Shown: one piece after another, positions 15,119 to 23,045 of the stretch | Numbering within the stretch: position 1 is the first letter of the stretch | Layout of the letters: every line of letters begins with the position of its first letter | NCBI RefSeq assembly: GCF_003217775.1 | Contig: NZ_QJVJ01000003.1 | Coordinates: 434,001 to 498,000, forward strand | DNA: 64,000 nucleotides | Source: Paenibacillus flagellatus | Lineage (GTDB): Bacteria > Bacillota > Bacilli > Paenibacillales > NBRC-103111 | Direction: 5' to 3' | Made by a program: the position numbers and the translations under genes | The notes under the pieces: model-generated | Told to the model about the DNA's origin: nothing | Databases searched by the model: none | What the model saw: only the letters and a program-made list of their open reading frames with translations

Positions 15119-16288
15119 ATGACATTCGCCGTACAACCGCTATTCAAGCCGCTGTTTACGATCCGGAGGACAGCCGATGGGGCGCTGCGGATCGGGGAAA
15201 CGTTTCCGGGACGGGCTGTCGAAATCGACGACGCGGACGGCGCCGTCTACGCCCTCCTTCGTCGGATGGACGGCACGCGAACAATGGACGAGCTCTACGC
15301 GGCGACGGCGGCCGATGACCCGGATACGACCCGGGAGGCGTTCGACGAATGCGTCCGCGCGCTGGATGAGGCCGGCTTGCTCGACGATGCGGCGGCGGCG
15401 AAGCGTACCTCCCTGTCGCCGCCCGAGCTCGACCGGTTCCGGGCGAACGCGGGCTTTTTCTCGTACCGATCGAGCTTGACGCGAAGCGGCTGGGAGATGC
15501 AGGAAAAGTTGAAGACGGCGCGCGTAACGGTCATCGGAGCGGGCTCCCTCGGCTCCGGCGTGCTGTTCCAGCTGGCCGGCTGCGGACTTTCCGCCGTACG
15601 CGTCGTCGACTTCGACGTCGTCGAACGCAGCAACCTGAACCGGCAACTGCTGTACGGGGAACGCGACATCGGTCGCCCCAAGCTCGAGGCGGCAGCCGAC
15701 TTTATGTCCCGGTTTCGCCCCGATCTGCGGTTCGAGGGCGTTGCCCGCAAAATCGGCTCGGCGGAGGACGCGCTAGAGGCGGTACGGGGAAGCGAGCTGG
15801 TCGTGCTGGCGGCCGACGAGCCCTACTTTCTTTTGGAACGGTGGGTGAACGAGGCTTGCGTCCGGCTCGGCATTCCTTTTATCGGAGGAGGAATGAATGT
15901 CGCCGAAGGTCATTGCTACACCGTCGTTCCCGGCGAGACGGGCTGCATCGACTGCAACCACCTGCTCCAAAGCCGGGCGAACGAGCTCTATGCAGCGACG
16001 ATCGAAAGCTGTCTCGCTTCCGGCTTCCGCATGCCGAGCGCGGCGATCCCGTCCGTCTACATGATGCTGGCGGGAATGGTCGGCACCGAAATCGTCCGCC
16101 GTCTGACCCGATACGAACCGCCGCAAACCGAAGGCAAAGTCGTAAGCCTCAACTTCGATACGTATACGTCGTCGGTCGTCATGGCCTTTCCGGCTCCCGT
16201 GGCGGAATGCCCGACCTGCGGCGGCGGCGGCGGCGAGGAGCCGGTCTTCCGCCTGTTCGGAAGCGAACCGGCGGCGCGGCACCCATAA
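15119..16288 (+). CDS. MccB/ThiF-family E1-like adenylating enzyme with N-terminal peptide-binding domain
   Basis: 389 aa. Residues about 1-92 form a PqqD-like winged domain (IDDADGAVYALLRRMDG, then MDELY). The E1 core follows: nucleotide loop GAGSLG (140-145), D164/D166 (VVDFDVVERSNLNRQ, with R175/Q176) and a zinc site of two CxxC pairs, C276/C279 and C364/C367. No catalytic Cys as in ubiquitin E1s is evident. This layout matches MccB, which adenylates the C-terminal Asn of microcin C precursors. AAGGAGG is 8 nt before ATG 15119. With two Asn-ended peptides upstream, C-terminal adenylation or amide rearrangement of those peptides is the most likely reaction (inference). Confidence 0.85.
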   Translation: MTFAVQPLFKPLFTIRRTADGALRIGETFPGRAVEIDDADGAVYALLRRMDGTRTMDELYAATAADDPDTTREAFDECVRALDEAGLLDDAAAAKRTSLSPPELDRFRANAGFFSYRSSLTRSGWEMQEKLKTARVTVIGAGSLGSGVLFQLAGCGLSAVRVVDFDVVERSNLNRQLLYGERDIGRPKLEAAADFMSRFRPDLRFEGVARKIGSAEDALEAVRGSELVVLAADEPYFLLERWVNEACVRLGIPFIGGGMNVAEGHCYTVVPGETGCIDCNHLLQSRANELYAATIESCLASGFRMPSAAIPSVYMMLAGMVGTEIVRRLTRYEPPQTEGKVVSLNFDTYTSSVVMAFPAPVAECPTCGGGGGEEPVFRLFGSEPAARHP

Positions 16289-16290
16289 AG

Positions 16291-16322
16291 AAAGGCGCGA
16301 GGACGATCGTCCCCGCGCCTTT
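16291..16322 (+). terminator. Intrinsic terminator of the peptide operon
   Basis: GGCGCG-A-GGACG pairs with CGTCC-C-CGCGCC, then TTT. Its 3' arm is also the start of the duplicated block described next. Confidence 0.7.
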
Positions 16323-16578
16323 CGCCGTAAGATGCCGGATCAATGGCTCATCATCATGCCGACTTCCGTCTTCTCCGCCTCGCCTTCCGGCTTCCGTCTC
16401 GGACGGCGCAGCAGGAACGCGATAATCGTTCCGCCGATGGCGATTGCACGCCTTTCGCCGTAAGATGCCGGATCAATGGCTCATCATCATGCCGACTTCC
16501 GTCTTCTCCGCCTCGCCTTCCGGCTTCCGTCTCGGACGGCGCAGCAGGAACGCGATAATCGTTCCGCCGATGGCGATT
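16316..16578. repeat. 130-bp direct duplication covering the end of the exporter gene
   Basis: 16316-16445 and 16449-16578 appear identical by eye and are separated by GCA (133-bp period). Each copy contains, on the minus strand, the last ~35 codons expected for the adjoining exporter (ending EVGMMMSH-stop). A recent slipped duplication or an assembly artefact are both possible. Confidence 0.85.
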
Positions 16579-17936
16579 CAGGACAGGATCAAGTACGTAT
16601 CGCCGTAAGACGACGACATCGCGTCCAGCGGGTTTGCCGCCGTCGGCCCGTAATGCTTCATCCGGCTCGTCAAAATCGTCGACAAGCCCGCGATGGCGAA
16701 CGACGACATCACTTGCTGGGCGGCGCCGGTCAGCGACGTCACCCGGCCGACCAAATGGGCCGGAGCCGACTGAATAATGTGCGTGTTGAGCGGCATCATC
16801 GACAAGCCCATGCCGGCGCCCAGCATCGCGAGCGGAATCATCAAGCCGAAGACGGTCGTGTCGGCCGAAACGCGCGACAGAAGAAACGCGGCTCCGGTGA
16901 CGATCGCAAGTCCCGTCATGACGACCGGACGCGCGCCGATCTTGTCGAACAGCCGGCCGCCGATCGGCATGAAGATGGCGGCGCTCAGCGCTTGCGGGAG
17001 CAGGATGAGACCCGTCTCCAGCGCGTCGTACCCTTTCGCCTGCTGCAGGAACAGCGGCACGAGGAACAGCGTCCCGAACAGCGCGATTTGGGAAACCCAC
17101 TGCACGACGATGCCCCGCGTGAAGTTGACGGAGGCGAATACGCGCAGCTCGAGCAGCGGCTGCGAGCGCCGAAGCTCGACGATGACGAAGGCGATCAACG
17201 CGACCCCGCCGAGGATCAGGCCGCCGATCGTTTTGGCCGACGTCCAGTCCGTCCCTCCTTCGCTGACGCCGTAAGCGAGTGCGGCGAAGGCGATCGGTCC
17301 GAACAAGATGCCGAGAAGGTCGAGCGACGGCACCGCCTGCCGCGCGATGTTCGGCAGCGTGCGGACGGCGATGATGACGCCGAGGATGCCGATCGGAATG
17401 TTGATCAGGAATATCCAATGCCAGGTCGCGTTCTCGACGAGCCAGCCGGAGATGACCGGTCCGAGCGCGGGCGCAAGCAGCATCGGGATGCCGATCATCC
17501 CCATAACGGCGCCGACTTTTCCCGGCGGACTGAGCCGGTATGTAAAAGCCATCGCGATCGGAGCGACCATCCCGCCTCCGAGTCCTTGCAAAATCCGGTA
17601 CACGATCAGCTGTTCGACGTTGACCGCCAATGCGCAAAGCGCCGAACCGATCGTGAACAGAATGACGGACAAAATGAAAATGCGCTTCGCCCCGAACCGG
17701 TCGGACAGCCAGCCCGCGAGCGGGATGACGGCCGATTGGGCTAGCGCGTAGCCGGTTACGGTCCATTGGACCAGCGTGATGGAGCTTTGAAAATCGTCCA
17801 TCAATTTCGGCATGGCGACGTTCATGGCGGTCCCGTCCAAAATGACCATGAACATGCCCACGATAATGGCGATGAGCGGGGCGACGATTTCTTTCATCGT
17901 CATCGGCTTGCCTCGATCTTGCGATGGTGCGGACAT
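16578..17936 (-). CDS. DHA2-family drug exporter, EmrB-like, with premature stop in the last helix
   Basis: 452 aa, 14-helix-type MFS antiporter. It shows the DHA2 motif C (LGPVISGWLVENATWHWIF) and motif A (GWLSDRFGAKR) near residues 155 and 80. The frame ends at TGA right after DTYLILS. The codons beyond it read IAIGGTIIAFLLRRPRRK and continue to EVGMMMSH-TGA, a normal end, so a TGG-to-TGA change has probably removed half of the final helix. The stop sits at the edge of the 130-bp duplication. ATG 17936 follows GGAGGAG. It is divergent from a TetR gene whose operators lie upstream; it may be non-functional. Confidence 0.8.
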   Translation of the reverse strand: MSAPSQDRGKPMTMKEIVAPLIAIIVGMFMVILDGTAMNVAMPKLMDDFQSSITLVQWTVTGYALAQSAVIPLAGWLSDRFGAKRIFILSVILFTIGSALCALAVNVEQLIVYRILQGLGGGMVAPIAMAFTYRLSPPGKVGAVMGMIGIPMLLAPALGPVISGWLVENATWHWIFLINIPIGILGVIIAVRTLPNIARQAVPSLDLLGILFGPIAFAALAYGVSEGGTDWTSAKTIGGLILGGVALIAFVIVELRRSQPLLELRVFASVNFTRGIVVQWVSQIALFGTLFLVPLFLQQAKGYDALETGLILLPQALSAAIFMPIGGRLFDKIGARPVVMTGLAIVTGAAFLLSRVSADTTVFGLMIPLAMLGAGMGLSMMPLNTHIIQSAPAHLVGRVTSLTGAAQQVMSSFAIAGLSTILTSRMKHYGPTAANPLDAMSSSYGDTYLILS

Positions 17937-18057
17937 AATGATTTCTCTCCTCCTACGGTTCGTACGCCCGGTCCCCTTGGGGCGGAAATTGACCTGTGCG
18001 GCGGGCCGCGATACAATAAAGGTGATTTCCTTATCGCCCGAGCGGCGTCCCTTTTTT

Positions 18058-18112
18058 GCGGACAATTGTCCGCTTCTGTTTCTATTTCTGAATATTAGCG
18101 GACAATTGTCCG
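18058..18112. promoter_or_regulatory. Two TetR-type operators between the exporter and its repressor
   Basis: GCGGACAATTGTCCGC (18058-18073) is a perfect 16-bp palindrome and CGGACAATTGTCCG (18099-18112) repeats its 14-bp core. Centres are 40 bp apart (about four helical turns), between divergent exporter and TetR genes. Confidence 0.8.
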
Positions 18113-18169
18113 GTTGTCAACGACGAATACGTACGGCCCGTCCGATGGAAAGGAACGGAGTGAGAACCC

Positions 18170-18784
18170 ATGTCGATGAATCCGAAACGAAAAGACGCCC
18201 GACACGTCAGCGACGTCATCCTGAAGACGGCCCGCGAGCTGTTCGCCGAGCACGGCGTCGATGCCGTCAGCATGCACCAAATCGCCAAAACGGCCGGCAT
18301 CGGCCAAGCGACGCTGTATCGCCGTTTCGCACAAAAAGGCGAGCTGTGCATGGAGCTGCTGCAAGAGCATTTCGATCGTCTGACCGTCGAAATCCGCGAC
18401 ATTCTTCAGCGCGATGCCGACAAAAGCGCCAAAACGCGATTGGAGGCCGTCCTGCGCATGCTGATCCGCTTCGTCAACGAGGAGTCGACTTGGCTCAGGG
18501 CGATTCAAGCCGATCTGCTAAGCCGGACGTGCGCGGAGGAGCGCGAGCATTTTTTCCAATCGACGCCGTATCGGTTTATGCACGACCTGCTCTGCGGGCT
18601 GCTGAAGGAGGCGCAGGAGCGCGGCGAAACCGGTCCGACCGACGCCGTCTTCGTCGCCCATGTGCTGATTTCGTCCCTCGCGCCCCCCGTCAACCTGCAT
18701 TTGCGTCAGACGTACGGCTATACGGCCGAGCGGATCGCCGATACGTTCATCGCCTCGTTCGTCGAGCCGTTGTTCAAGACATAA
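18170..18784 (+). CDS. TetR/AcrR-family repressor
   Basis: 204 aa. The N-terminal HTH (about 14-58) has the family pattern ILKTARELFAEHGVDAVSM, then IAKTAGIGQATLYRRF; a helical ligand-binding domain follows. It is divergently placed to the DHA2 exporter with two matching palindromes between them, so it most likely represses both genes and is released by an exporter substrate. ATG 18170 is used; a second ATG (18176) is two codons later. A terminator follows at 18849-18879. Confidence 0.9.
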   Translation: MSMNPKRKDARHVSDVILKTARELFAEHGVDAVSMHQIAKTAGIGQATLYRRFAQKGELCMELLQEHFDRLTVEIRDILQRDADKSAKTRLEAVLRMLIRFVNEESTWLRAIQADLLSRTCAEEREHFFQSTPYRFMHDLLCGLLKEAQERGETGPTDAVFVAHVLISSLAPPVNLHLRQTYGYTAERIADTFIASFVEPLFKT

Positions 18785-18848
18785 GCGGCAGTCGCCGTAA
18801 TCCCGGAACTCCCGTTCCGTATAAGCGCTTACCCGACCCATTCCCGAA

Positions 18849-18879
18849 AAGCCGCTGCCTCCGCAAGCGGCTTGTTTGT
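18849..18879 (+). terminator. Intrinsic terminator after the TetR gene
   Basis: AAGCCGCT (18849-18856) pairs with AGCGGCTT (18866-18873), followed by GTTTGT; moderate T-tract. Confidence 0.65.
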
Positions 18880-18952
18880 CGTTCGGCTCATGTTTTCCCG
18901 TCCGCTGGAAATAATGGTGACGTACGATATTCGCCAACCGGAGGAAAACGCC

Positions 18953-19267
18953 ATGGACTTGAAAGAACGGATATGGACGGTGCTGGAAGACGTTCTCGAT
19001 CCCGAAGTGCATGTCAATATCGTCGACATGGGACTTGTCTACGAGGTGAACGTCGATGCGGACAACCGCGTCTCCATCGAAATGACGCTGACCGTCCCGG
19101 AATGTCCGATGAAGGACGAAATCGTGGAGGACATTACGGAGAAAATCGGGGCGATCCCCGGGGTACGCGGCGTCGACGTGAAGTTCGTATGGGAGCCGAA
19201 ATGGACTCCCGCCCGAATGAACGACGCGGCGATCGAGGAGTTCAAGCGTCAGCGCTCGCCCGTCTGA
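18953..19267 (+). CDS. MIP18/DUF59-family metal-sulfur cluster assembly protein
   Basis: 104 aa. It matches the DUF59 (MIP18/PaaD/SufT) family: DVLDPEVHVNIVDMGLVYEV (about 10-30), then TLTVPECPM with the conserved Cys (C48), and DVKFVWEPKWTPARM near the end, the PW-type motif of the family. Members assist Fe-S cluster delivery or ring-hydroxylating enzyme maturation. It stands alone here; no suf or paa genes are adjacent. GGAGG precedes ATG 18953. Confidence 0.88.
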   Translation: MDLKERIWTVLEDVLDPEVHVNIVDMGLVYEVNVDADNRVSIEMTLTVPECPMKDEIVEDITEKIGAIPGVRGVDVKFVWEPKWTPARMNDAAIEEFKRQRSPV

Positions 19268-19358
19268 CGCGGAATAGCCCGGACGCCGATTGGCTTCCGG
19301 GCATTTTCCCGCACGGCCCGATACCGCCGTATCCGCCGCACCCGAATGAAATTTTCCG

Positions 19359-20102
19359 TCAATCCCGAAACAACGTGCGAAAGTACGCTTCCCTGTCGTT
19401 CAGAAAATGCTTGGTCAGCCGATAATGCTCGGTATCCTCGTATTCGATTTCGCGCACGGATGCGTCGTCGAACAGAAACAGCCTCGCGCCGGGGTACGCC
19501 ATCAAGATCGGCGAATGCGTCGCGATGACGAATTGCGAGCCGCTTCGCTCGACCGCTTCCCACACGATGCGGAGCAAGGCGAGCTGATTTTGCGGCGACA
19601 GCGCCGACTCCGGCTCGTCCAGCAAATAAAGGCCTCTCCGTCCCATCCGGTTCGTGAAAAACGTTAAAAACGACTGGCCGTGCGACCGTTCGTTCAACGA
19701 TACACCGCCGTACGGCGCATAAGCGGAAGAACCGATCGTCGGCTCCTTGGCCAGCTCGTCGATATAGCCCGCAAACGTATCGAACGTCTCCGCCCGGAAG
19801 TAAAGACCGTTGTTCACCTTCGGCAGCCACGACAGCTTCAGGATGGAGGCCAGCTTCGCGTCGTCCTTTTCTTTGCCGATGACGAGGTCTTTGCCACCGA
19901 CGATGCTGAAGCCGCACGCAGCGCCGATCGCCTCGAGCAGCGTCGACTTGCCGGAGCCGTTGTCCCCGGTAAAAAACGTAACGTCCGCGTCGAACGACAG
20001 CTCCGTCAAGCTCCGAATCGCCGGCAGTGCAAACGGATAGCGCTCCCGCTCGGCATCGTCGAGATTGGACCGGTCCAGCGTTACTTTTTTCAAAAAGGGC
20101 AA
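19359..20102 (-). CDS. Predicted AAA/ABC-type ATPase (COG3910-like)
   Basis: 247 aa. Walker A is GDNGSGKST (about 46-54), Walker B is LYLLDEPES (about 158-166), and the H-loop is IATHSP. This is a compact ABC-like head with no coiled coil or membrane part, as in the predicted-ATPase COG3910 family. A TTG start (20100-20102) is preferred because GGAGG lies 8 nt upstream and MPFLKKVTLDR is family-like. It converges with the DUF59 gene. Cellular role unknown. Confidence 0.8.
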   Translation of the reverse strand: MPFLKKVTLDRSNLDDAERERYPFALPAIRSLTELSFDADVTFFTGDNGSGKSTLLEAIGAACGFSIVGGKDLVIGKEKDDAKLASILKLSWLPKVNNGLYFRAETFDTFAGYIDELAKEPTIGSSAYAPYGGVSLNERSHGQSFLTFFTNRMGRRGLYLLDEPESALSPQNQLALLRIVWEAVERSGSQFVIATHSPILMAYPGARLFLFDDASVREIEYEDTEHYRLTKHFLNDREAYFRTLFRD

Positions 20103-20148
20103 CCGGTTCGCCTCCCTCCGGGCTTACAAGATTTTTTTGAACAAACTA

Positions 20149-20178
20149 TTGCGCATACCGGCATGTCCGTGTTATGAT
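20149..20178 (+). promoter_or_regulatory. Promoter of tRNA-Asp
   Basis: TTGCGC (20149-20154), an 18-bp spacer, and TATGAT (20173-20178), about 30 bp before the mature tRNA 5' end. Confidence 0.6.
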
Positions 20179-20207
20179 ACGACTTGTGTTTCGGAAATAA
20201 GTTTCGC

Positions 20208-20284
20208 GGAGCTGTGGTGTAGAGGCCTAACATGCCTGCCTGTCACGCAGGAGACCGCGGGTTCGAATCCCGTCAGCTCCGCCA
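20208..20284 (+). tRNA. tRNA-Asp (GTC)
   Basis: 77 nt with an encoded CCA. Acceptor GGAGCTG (20208-20214) pairs with CAGCTCC before G-CCA. The anticodon stem-loop CTGCCTGTCACGCAG has anticodon GTC at 20242-20244, and the T-arm GCGGGTTCGAATCCCGT is intact. The anticodon stem-loop is the same as in bacillus tRNA-Asp. G34 of this tRNA is normally modified to queuosine, the substrate of the enzyme encoded just downstream. Confidence 0.97.
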
Positions 20285-20415
20285 TTTATCTTCCATTTTC
20301 GTCGCTTGCCCTCGGGTTCGACGAACCGACCTTCATAGTGAAAACCCGGACAGGTGCGCAAGCATCTTCTTTTTTTATGTCCGCAAACGTTTCGACAGGA
20401 AAGGCGTGGTGTACG

Positions 20416-21378
20416 ATGAGACGAGGCCGATTCGCTCCCACCCCGTCCGGCCGGCTGCATATCGGCAACGCCCGCACCGCCCTGCTCGCCTGGCTGCAGA
20501 TGCGCGCCGCGGGCGGGGAATTCGTGCTGCGCCTGGAAGATATCGACAAGCCCCGCTGCCGGCCGGCCTTCGCCGAGCTGATGATCCGCGATTTGCGCTG
20601 GCTCGGTCTCGATTGGGACGAAGGCCCGGATATCGGCGGCCCGTACGCCCCGTACGTGCAGAGCGAACGCGAAGAGGAATACGACCGGCTGTTCGGCCGT
20701 CTGGAGCGCGACGGCCTGCTGTACGCTTGCACGTGCAGCCGGGCCGAGCTGGCGGCGATCGCTAGCGCCCCCCACGGGCTCGCTTCCGAAGGCCCGGCCT
20801 ATCCGGGCACGTGCCGGCATCGGACGCCGGAGGAGCAAGCCGCCCGCGCCGCGGTCAAGACGCCATCGTATCGGTTCGCGCTGCCGGACCGCCCGGTCTT
20901 CTTCCGCGATGCGGTCGCGGGCGAACAGCATTTCCCGGCCGGCTCGGGAGGCGACTTCGTCGTGAAGCGCGCCGACGGCGTGTACGCGTATCAGCTGGCG
21001 GTCGTCGCCGACGATGCGGCGATGCGCATCACCGACGTGCTTCGCGGGTCCGACCTGCTCGATTCGACGCCGCGCCAGCTGCTGCTGTACGAGGCGCTCG
21101 GCCTGGCCGCTCCCGCCTTCGCCCACATTCCGCTGCTGTACGGCCCGGACGGACGGCGCCTCGCGAAGCGCGACGACGCCGTCATGCTCGTCTCGCTCCG
21201 CGAAAACGGCGTTCCGCCCGAGCGGGTCGTCGGCTGGCTCGCCTACTGGAGCGGCCTGATCGAGCGGCCCGAGCCGGTCCGGCCGGCCGAGCTCGTAGCC
21301 GGCTTCTCGCCGGATCGCATCCCGAAGGAGCCGATCGTCGTCTCGGAGGAAGCGCTTCGGCACCTGACTTCCCGTTAA
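20416..21378 (+). CDS. gluQ: Glutamyl-Q tRNA(Asp) synthetase
   Basis: 320 aa. It is a shortened glutamyl-tRNA synthetase catalytic domain: HIGN (15-18) within FAPTPSGRLHIGNARTALLA, a KMSKS-equivalent RRLAKRDD near residue 265, and the GluQRS zinc site (CTC, Y and C in YACTCS and YPGTC). The anticodon-binding domain of GltX is absent. The enzyme attaches glutamate to queuosine-34 of tRNA-Asp. It lies 131 bp downstream of tRNA-Asp with no clear terminator between, so co-transcription is plausible. ATG 20416 is chosen by homology; the upstream open frame crosses the tRNA. Confidence 0.92.
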   Translation: MRRGRFAPTPSGRLHIGNARTALLAWLQMRAAGGEFVLRLEDIDKPRCRPAFAELMIRDLRWLGLDWDEGPDIGGPYAPYVQSEREEEYDRLFGRLERDGLLYACTCSRAELAAIASAPHGLASEGPAYPGTCRHRTPEEQAARAAVKTPSYRFALPDRPVFFRDAVAGEQHFPAGSGGDFVVKRADGVYAYQLAVVADDAAMRITDVLRGSDLLDSTPRQLLLYEALGLAAPAFAHIPLLYGPDGRRLAKRDDAVMLVSLRENGVPPERVVGWLAYWSGLIERPEPVRPAELVAGFSPDRIPKEPIVVSEEALRHLTSR

Positions 21379-21393
21379 ACCCATACGCCGCAC

Positions 21394-21426
21394 AGGCCAA
21401 CCGTCGAACGGACGGTTGGCCTTTTT
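21394..21426 (+). terminator. Intrinsic terminator of gluQ
   Basis: AGGCCAACCGTC-GAAC-GGACGGTTGGCCTTTTT: a long perfect stem with a T-run. Confidence 0.92.
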
Positions 21427-21527
21427 CGTATCCCGGCCGGATCCGCTGCCGAACGAACCGAAACGCCCACGCCCGCATACGCTGAACCATATGTAGCCAG
21501 TTACAGCATTGGAAGGGAGTGACAATC

Positions 21528-22049
21528 ATGAAACGAACGTCGATCACCGTCTACCGGGATGCCCGATACGGCTTTACGCTCCGGTTCCCGCTTTGGTGGA
21601 AGCGGTACGTCGCGGTCGACAAATCCGTTTTCGACCCGTCGGCGGAATACGAGGTGCACTTCGTGTTCAAGTACCGGGGCCGCCGATACGGCGACGTCCT
21701 GACGCTGTACGCGTTCCGGATGACCCGCGAGCAATGGGAGAAGGAAGGATACGACGATTCTCCCCTCATCCTGCTGGCCGAAAGGAACGGAACGATATTC
21801 GCCTATTCGACGCCGGAGGAGCTGCCCGGCGAGTTTATCGATCCCGATACGGGCGACTTCGATTACGCGAAATACGGCCGCCCCATCCGCCTTATGAAGC
21901 GGATGGTCAACACCGACGTGCCGCGCATCGTCCGGACGTTCCGCTTGCCGGATAACCGCCCGAACGCGAGAACGGTCCCGTATTTGTCGGACGCGGTCAA
22001 AGGACAGCAATGCGGCCGCAAACGTCGCGTCACGCGGAGACGGGGATAG
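21528..22049 (+). CDS. Conserved hypothetical protein (173 aa)
   Basis: It starts MKRTSITVYRDARYGFTL with GGAAGGGAG 8 nt upstream of ATG 21528. A beta-rich body of about 130 residues (FTLRFPLWWKRY, YEVHFVFKYRGRRYGDVLTLYAF) resembles small cell-surface or PsbP-like domains of bacilli, but no signal peptide is present. The tail is strongly basic (GRKRRVTRRRG). No family is assigned. Monocistronic, converging with the VOC-GNAT gene. Confidence 0.7.
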   Translation: MKRTSITVYRDARYGFTLRFPLWWKRYVAVDKSVFDPSAEYEVHFVFKYRGRRYGDVLTLYAFRMTREQWEKEGYDDSPLILLAERNGTIFAYSTPEELPGEFIDPDTGDFDYAKYGRPIRLMKRMVNTDVPRIVRTFRLPDNRPNARTVPYLSDAVKGQQCGRKRRVTRRRG

Positions 22050-22076
22050 CGTCCCGCGTGGCGTCCGACCGTACCG

Positions 22077-23045
22077 TTACGTCGCCGGCCCGGCCGCCGG
22101 CTCGGGCACGTATTCGTCCGCCAGCATGGACAGCACCGCGAGCGACACGTACCGTCCGTCCGCGTAATCGGCGTCGCGAAGCACGCCTTCGATTTGAAAG
22201 CCTTCCGATCGGTACAGCCGTTCCGCACGCGTATTGCCGGCCCGGACGTCCAGCCACAGACGCCGCGCCCTCCATTCGGCGAACGCGAGCCGTTTCACCA
22301 ACCGGACCGTCTCGCGGCCGTAGCCGTTGCCGGGCTCGGTAACGACGAGCCGCTTCAGCTCGATCGAACGTCCTTCCCGCAGCCCCTGCGCGATGACATA
22401 CCCGATCCGCTGCCCGTCGCCGAGACGGACGATCACGGCATGCATCGCGTCGGGGTCGTCGATCGCTTCCGCATGCCGTTCGCGCGTCCATTGGCCGACA
22501 TACGGACGGCTGCCTTCGGCGGTTTCGGCATCCACGACGAAATCGAGGTCGCCGGCGCCGGTCGGCCGAAGCCGAATCCGGTCCGTAGCGGCGCCGCTTC
22601 GTCCAAACGACGACTTTCGGCTAAACTCGTCGAGCGGGCTCGGGGCCGCGGCATTCGGCTTCGGGTCCTCGATCGCCCACCAGCGGTTGCCGAACGGATC
22701 GTCGATCCGCATATCCCGTCCGCCTCCTCCTCCCCGCAGGATCGGGCCGAGACGCGCGCCGCTGCCGGTCAGCCTCTCGGTCAGCTTCTCGAGGTCGCCG
22801 ACGACGAGCTGCACGGAGTAGTGCGGATGCGCTTCGTAATCCCCCGCGTACCAAATGCTATCCGGGTCGTCGTCGGGATCGAACACGAGCAGCTTTTGCC
22901 CGTTCGGCATCCGAAGCTGGGCGACGCCCTTTTTCCAGACGAGCTCGAAGCCCAACGCGCCGACATACCAGTCGATCGCGCGATCGTAGTCGCTTTTCGC
23001 TACCGGGATGCCAAGCACCAGCGATTGGATCGGACCGCTCCTCAT
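22077..23045 (-). CDS. VOC-domain and GNAT acetyltransferase fusion protein
   Basis: 322 aa. Residues 5-127 form a glyoxalase/bleomycin-resistance (VOC) domain (DRAIDWYVGALGFELVW, then DPFGNRWWAIEDP). After a linker (128-155), residues about 156-308 are a GNAT domain with the acetyl-CoA loop in VVTEPGNGYGRETVRL and the C-terminal N-AERLYRSEGF motif. Each half is complete. The ATG overlaps the end of the frameshifted SDR gene, and GAGGAGG precedes it. The fusion suggests two steps on one small molecule, for instance toxin modification; the substrate is unknown. Confidence 0.85.
   Translation of the reverse strand: MRSGPIQSLVLGIPVAKSDYDRAIDWYVGALGFELVWKKGVAQLRMPNGQKLLVFDPDDDPDSIWYAGDYEAHPHYSVQLVVGDLEKLTERLTGSGARLGPILRGGGGGRDMRIDDPFGNRWWAIEDPKPNAAAPSPLDEFSRKSSFGRSGAATDRIRLRPTGAGDLDFVVDAETAEGSRPYVGQWTRERHAEAIDDPDAMHAVIVRLGDGQRIGYVIAQGLREGRSIELKRLVVTEPGNGYGRETVRLVKRLAFAEWRARRLWLDVRAGNTRAERLYRSEGFQIEGVLRDADYADGRYVSLAVLSMLADEYVPEPAAGPAT

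Noticed and set aside
16343-16558. 71-aa plus-strand ORFs starting MAHHHADFRLL, present twice
   Set aside because: Antisense of the exporter tail copied by the duplication; no ribosome site.
16578-17936. DHA2 exporter as the dedicated exporter of the peptide system
   Set aside because: It is on the opposite strand, paired with its own TetR and operators, and appears truncated; proximity alone is not enough.
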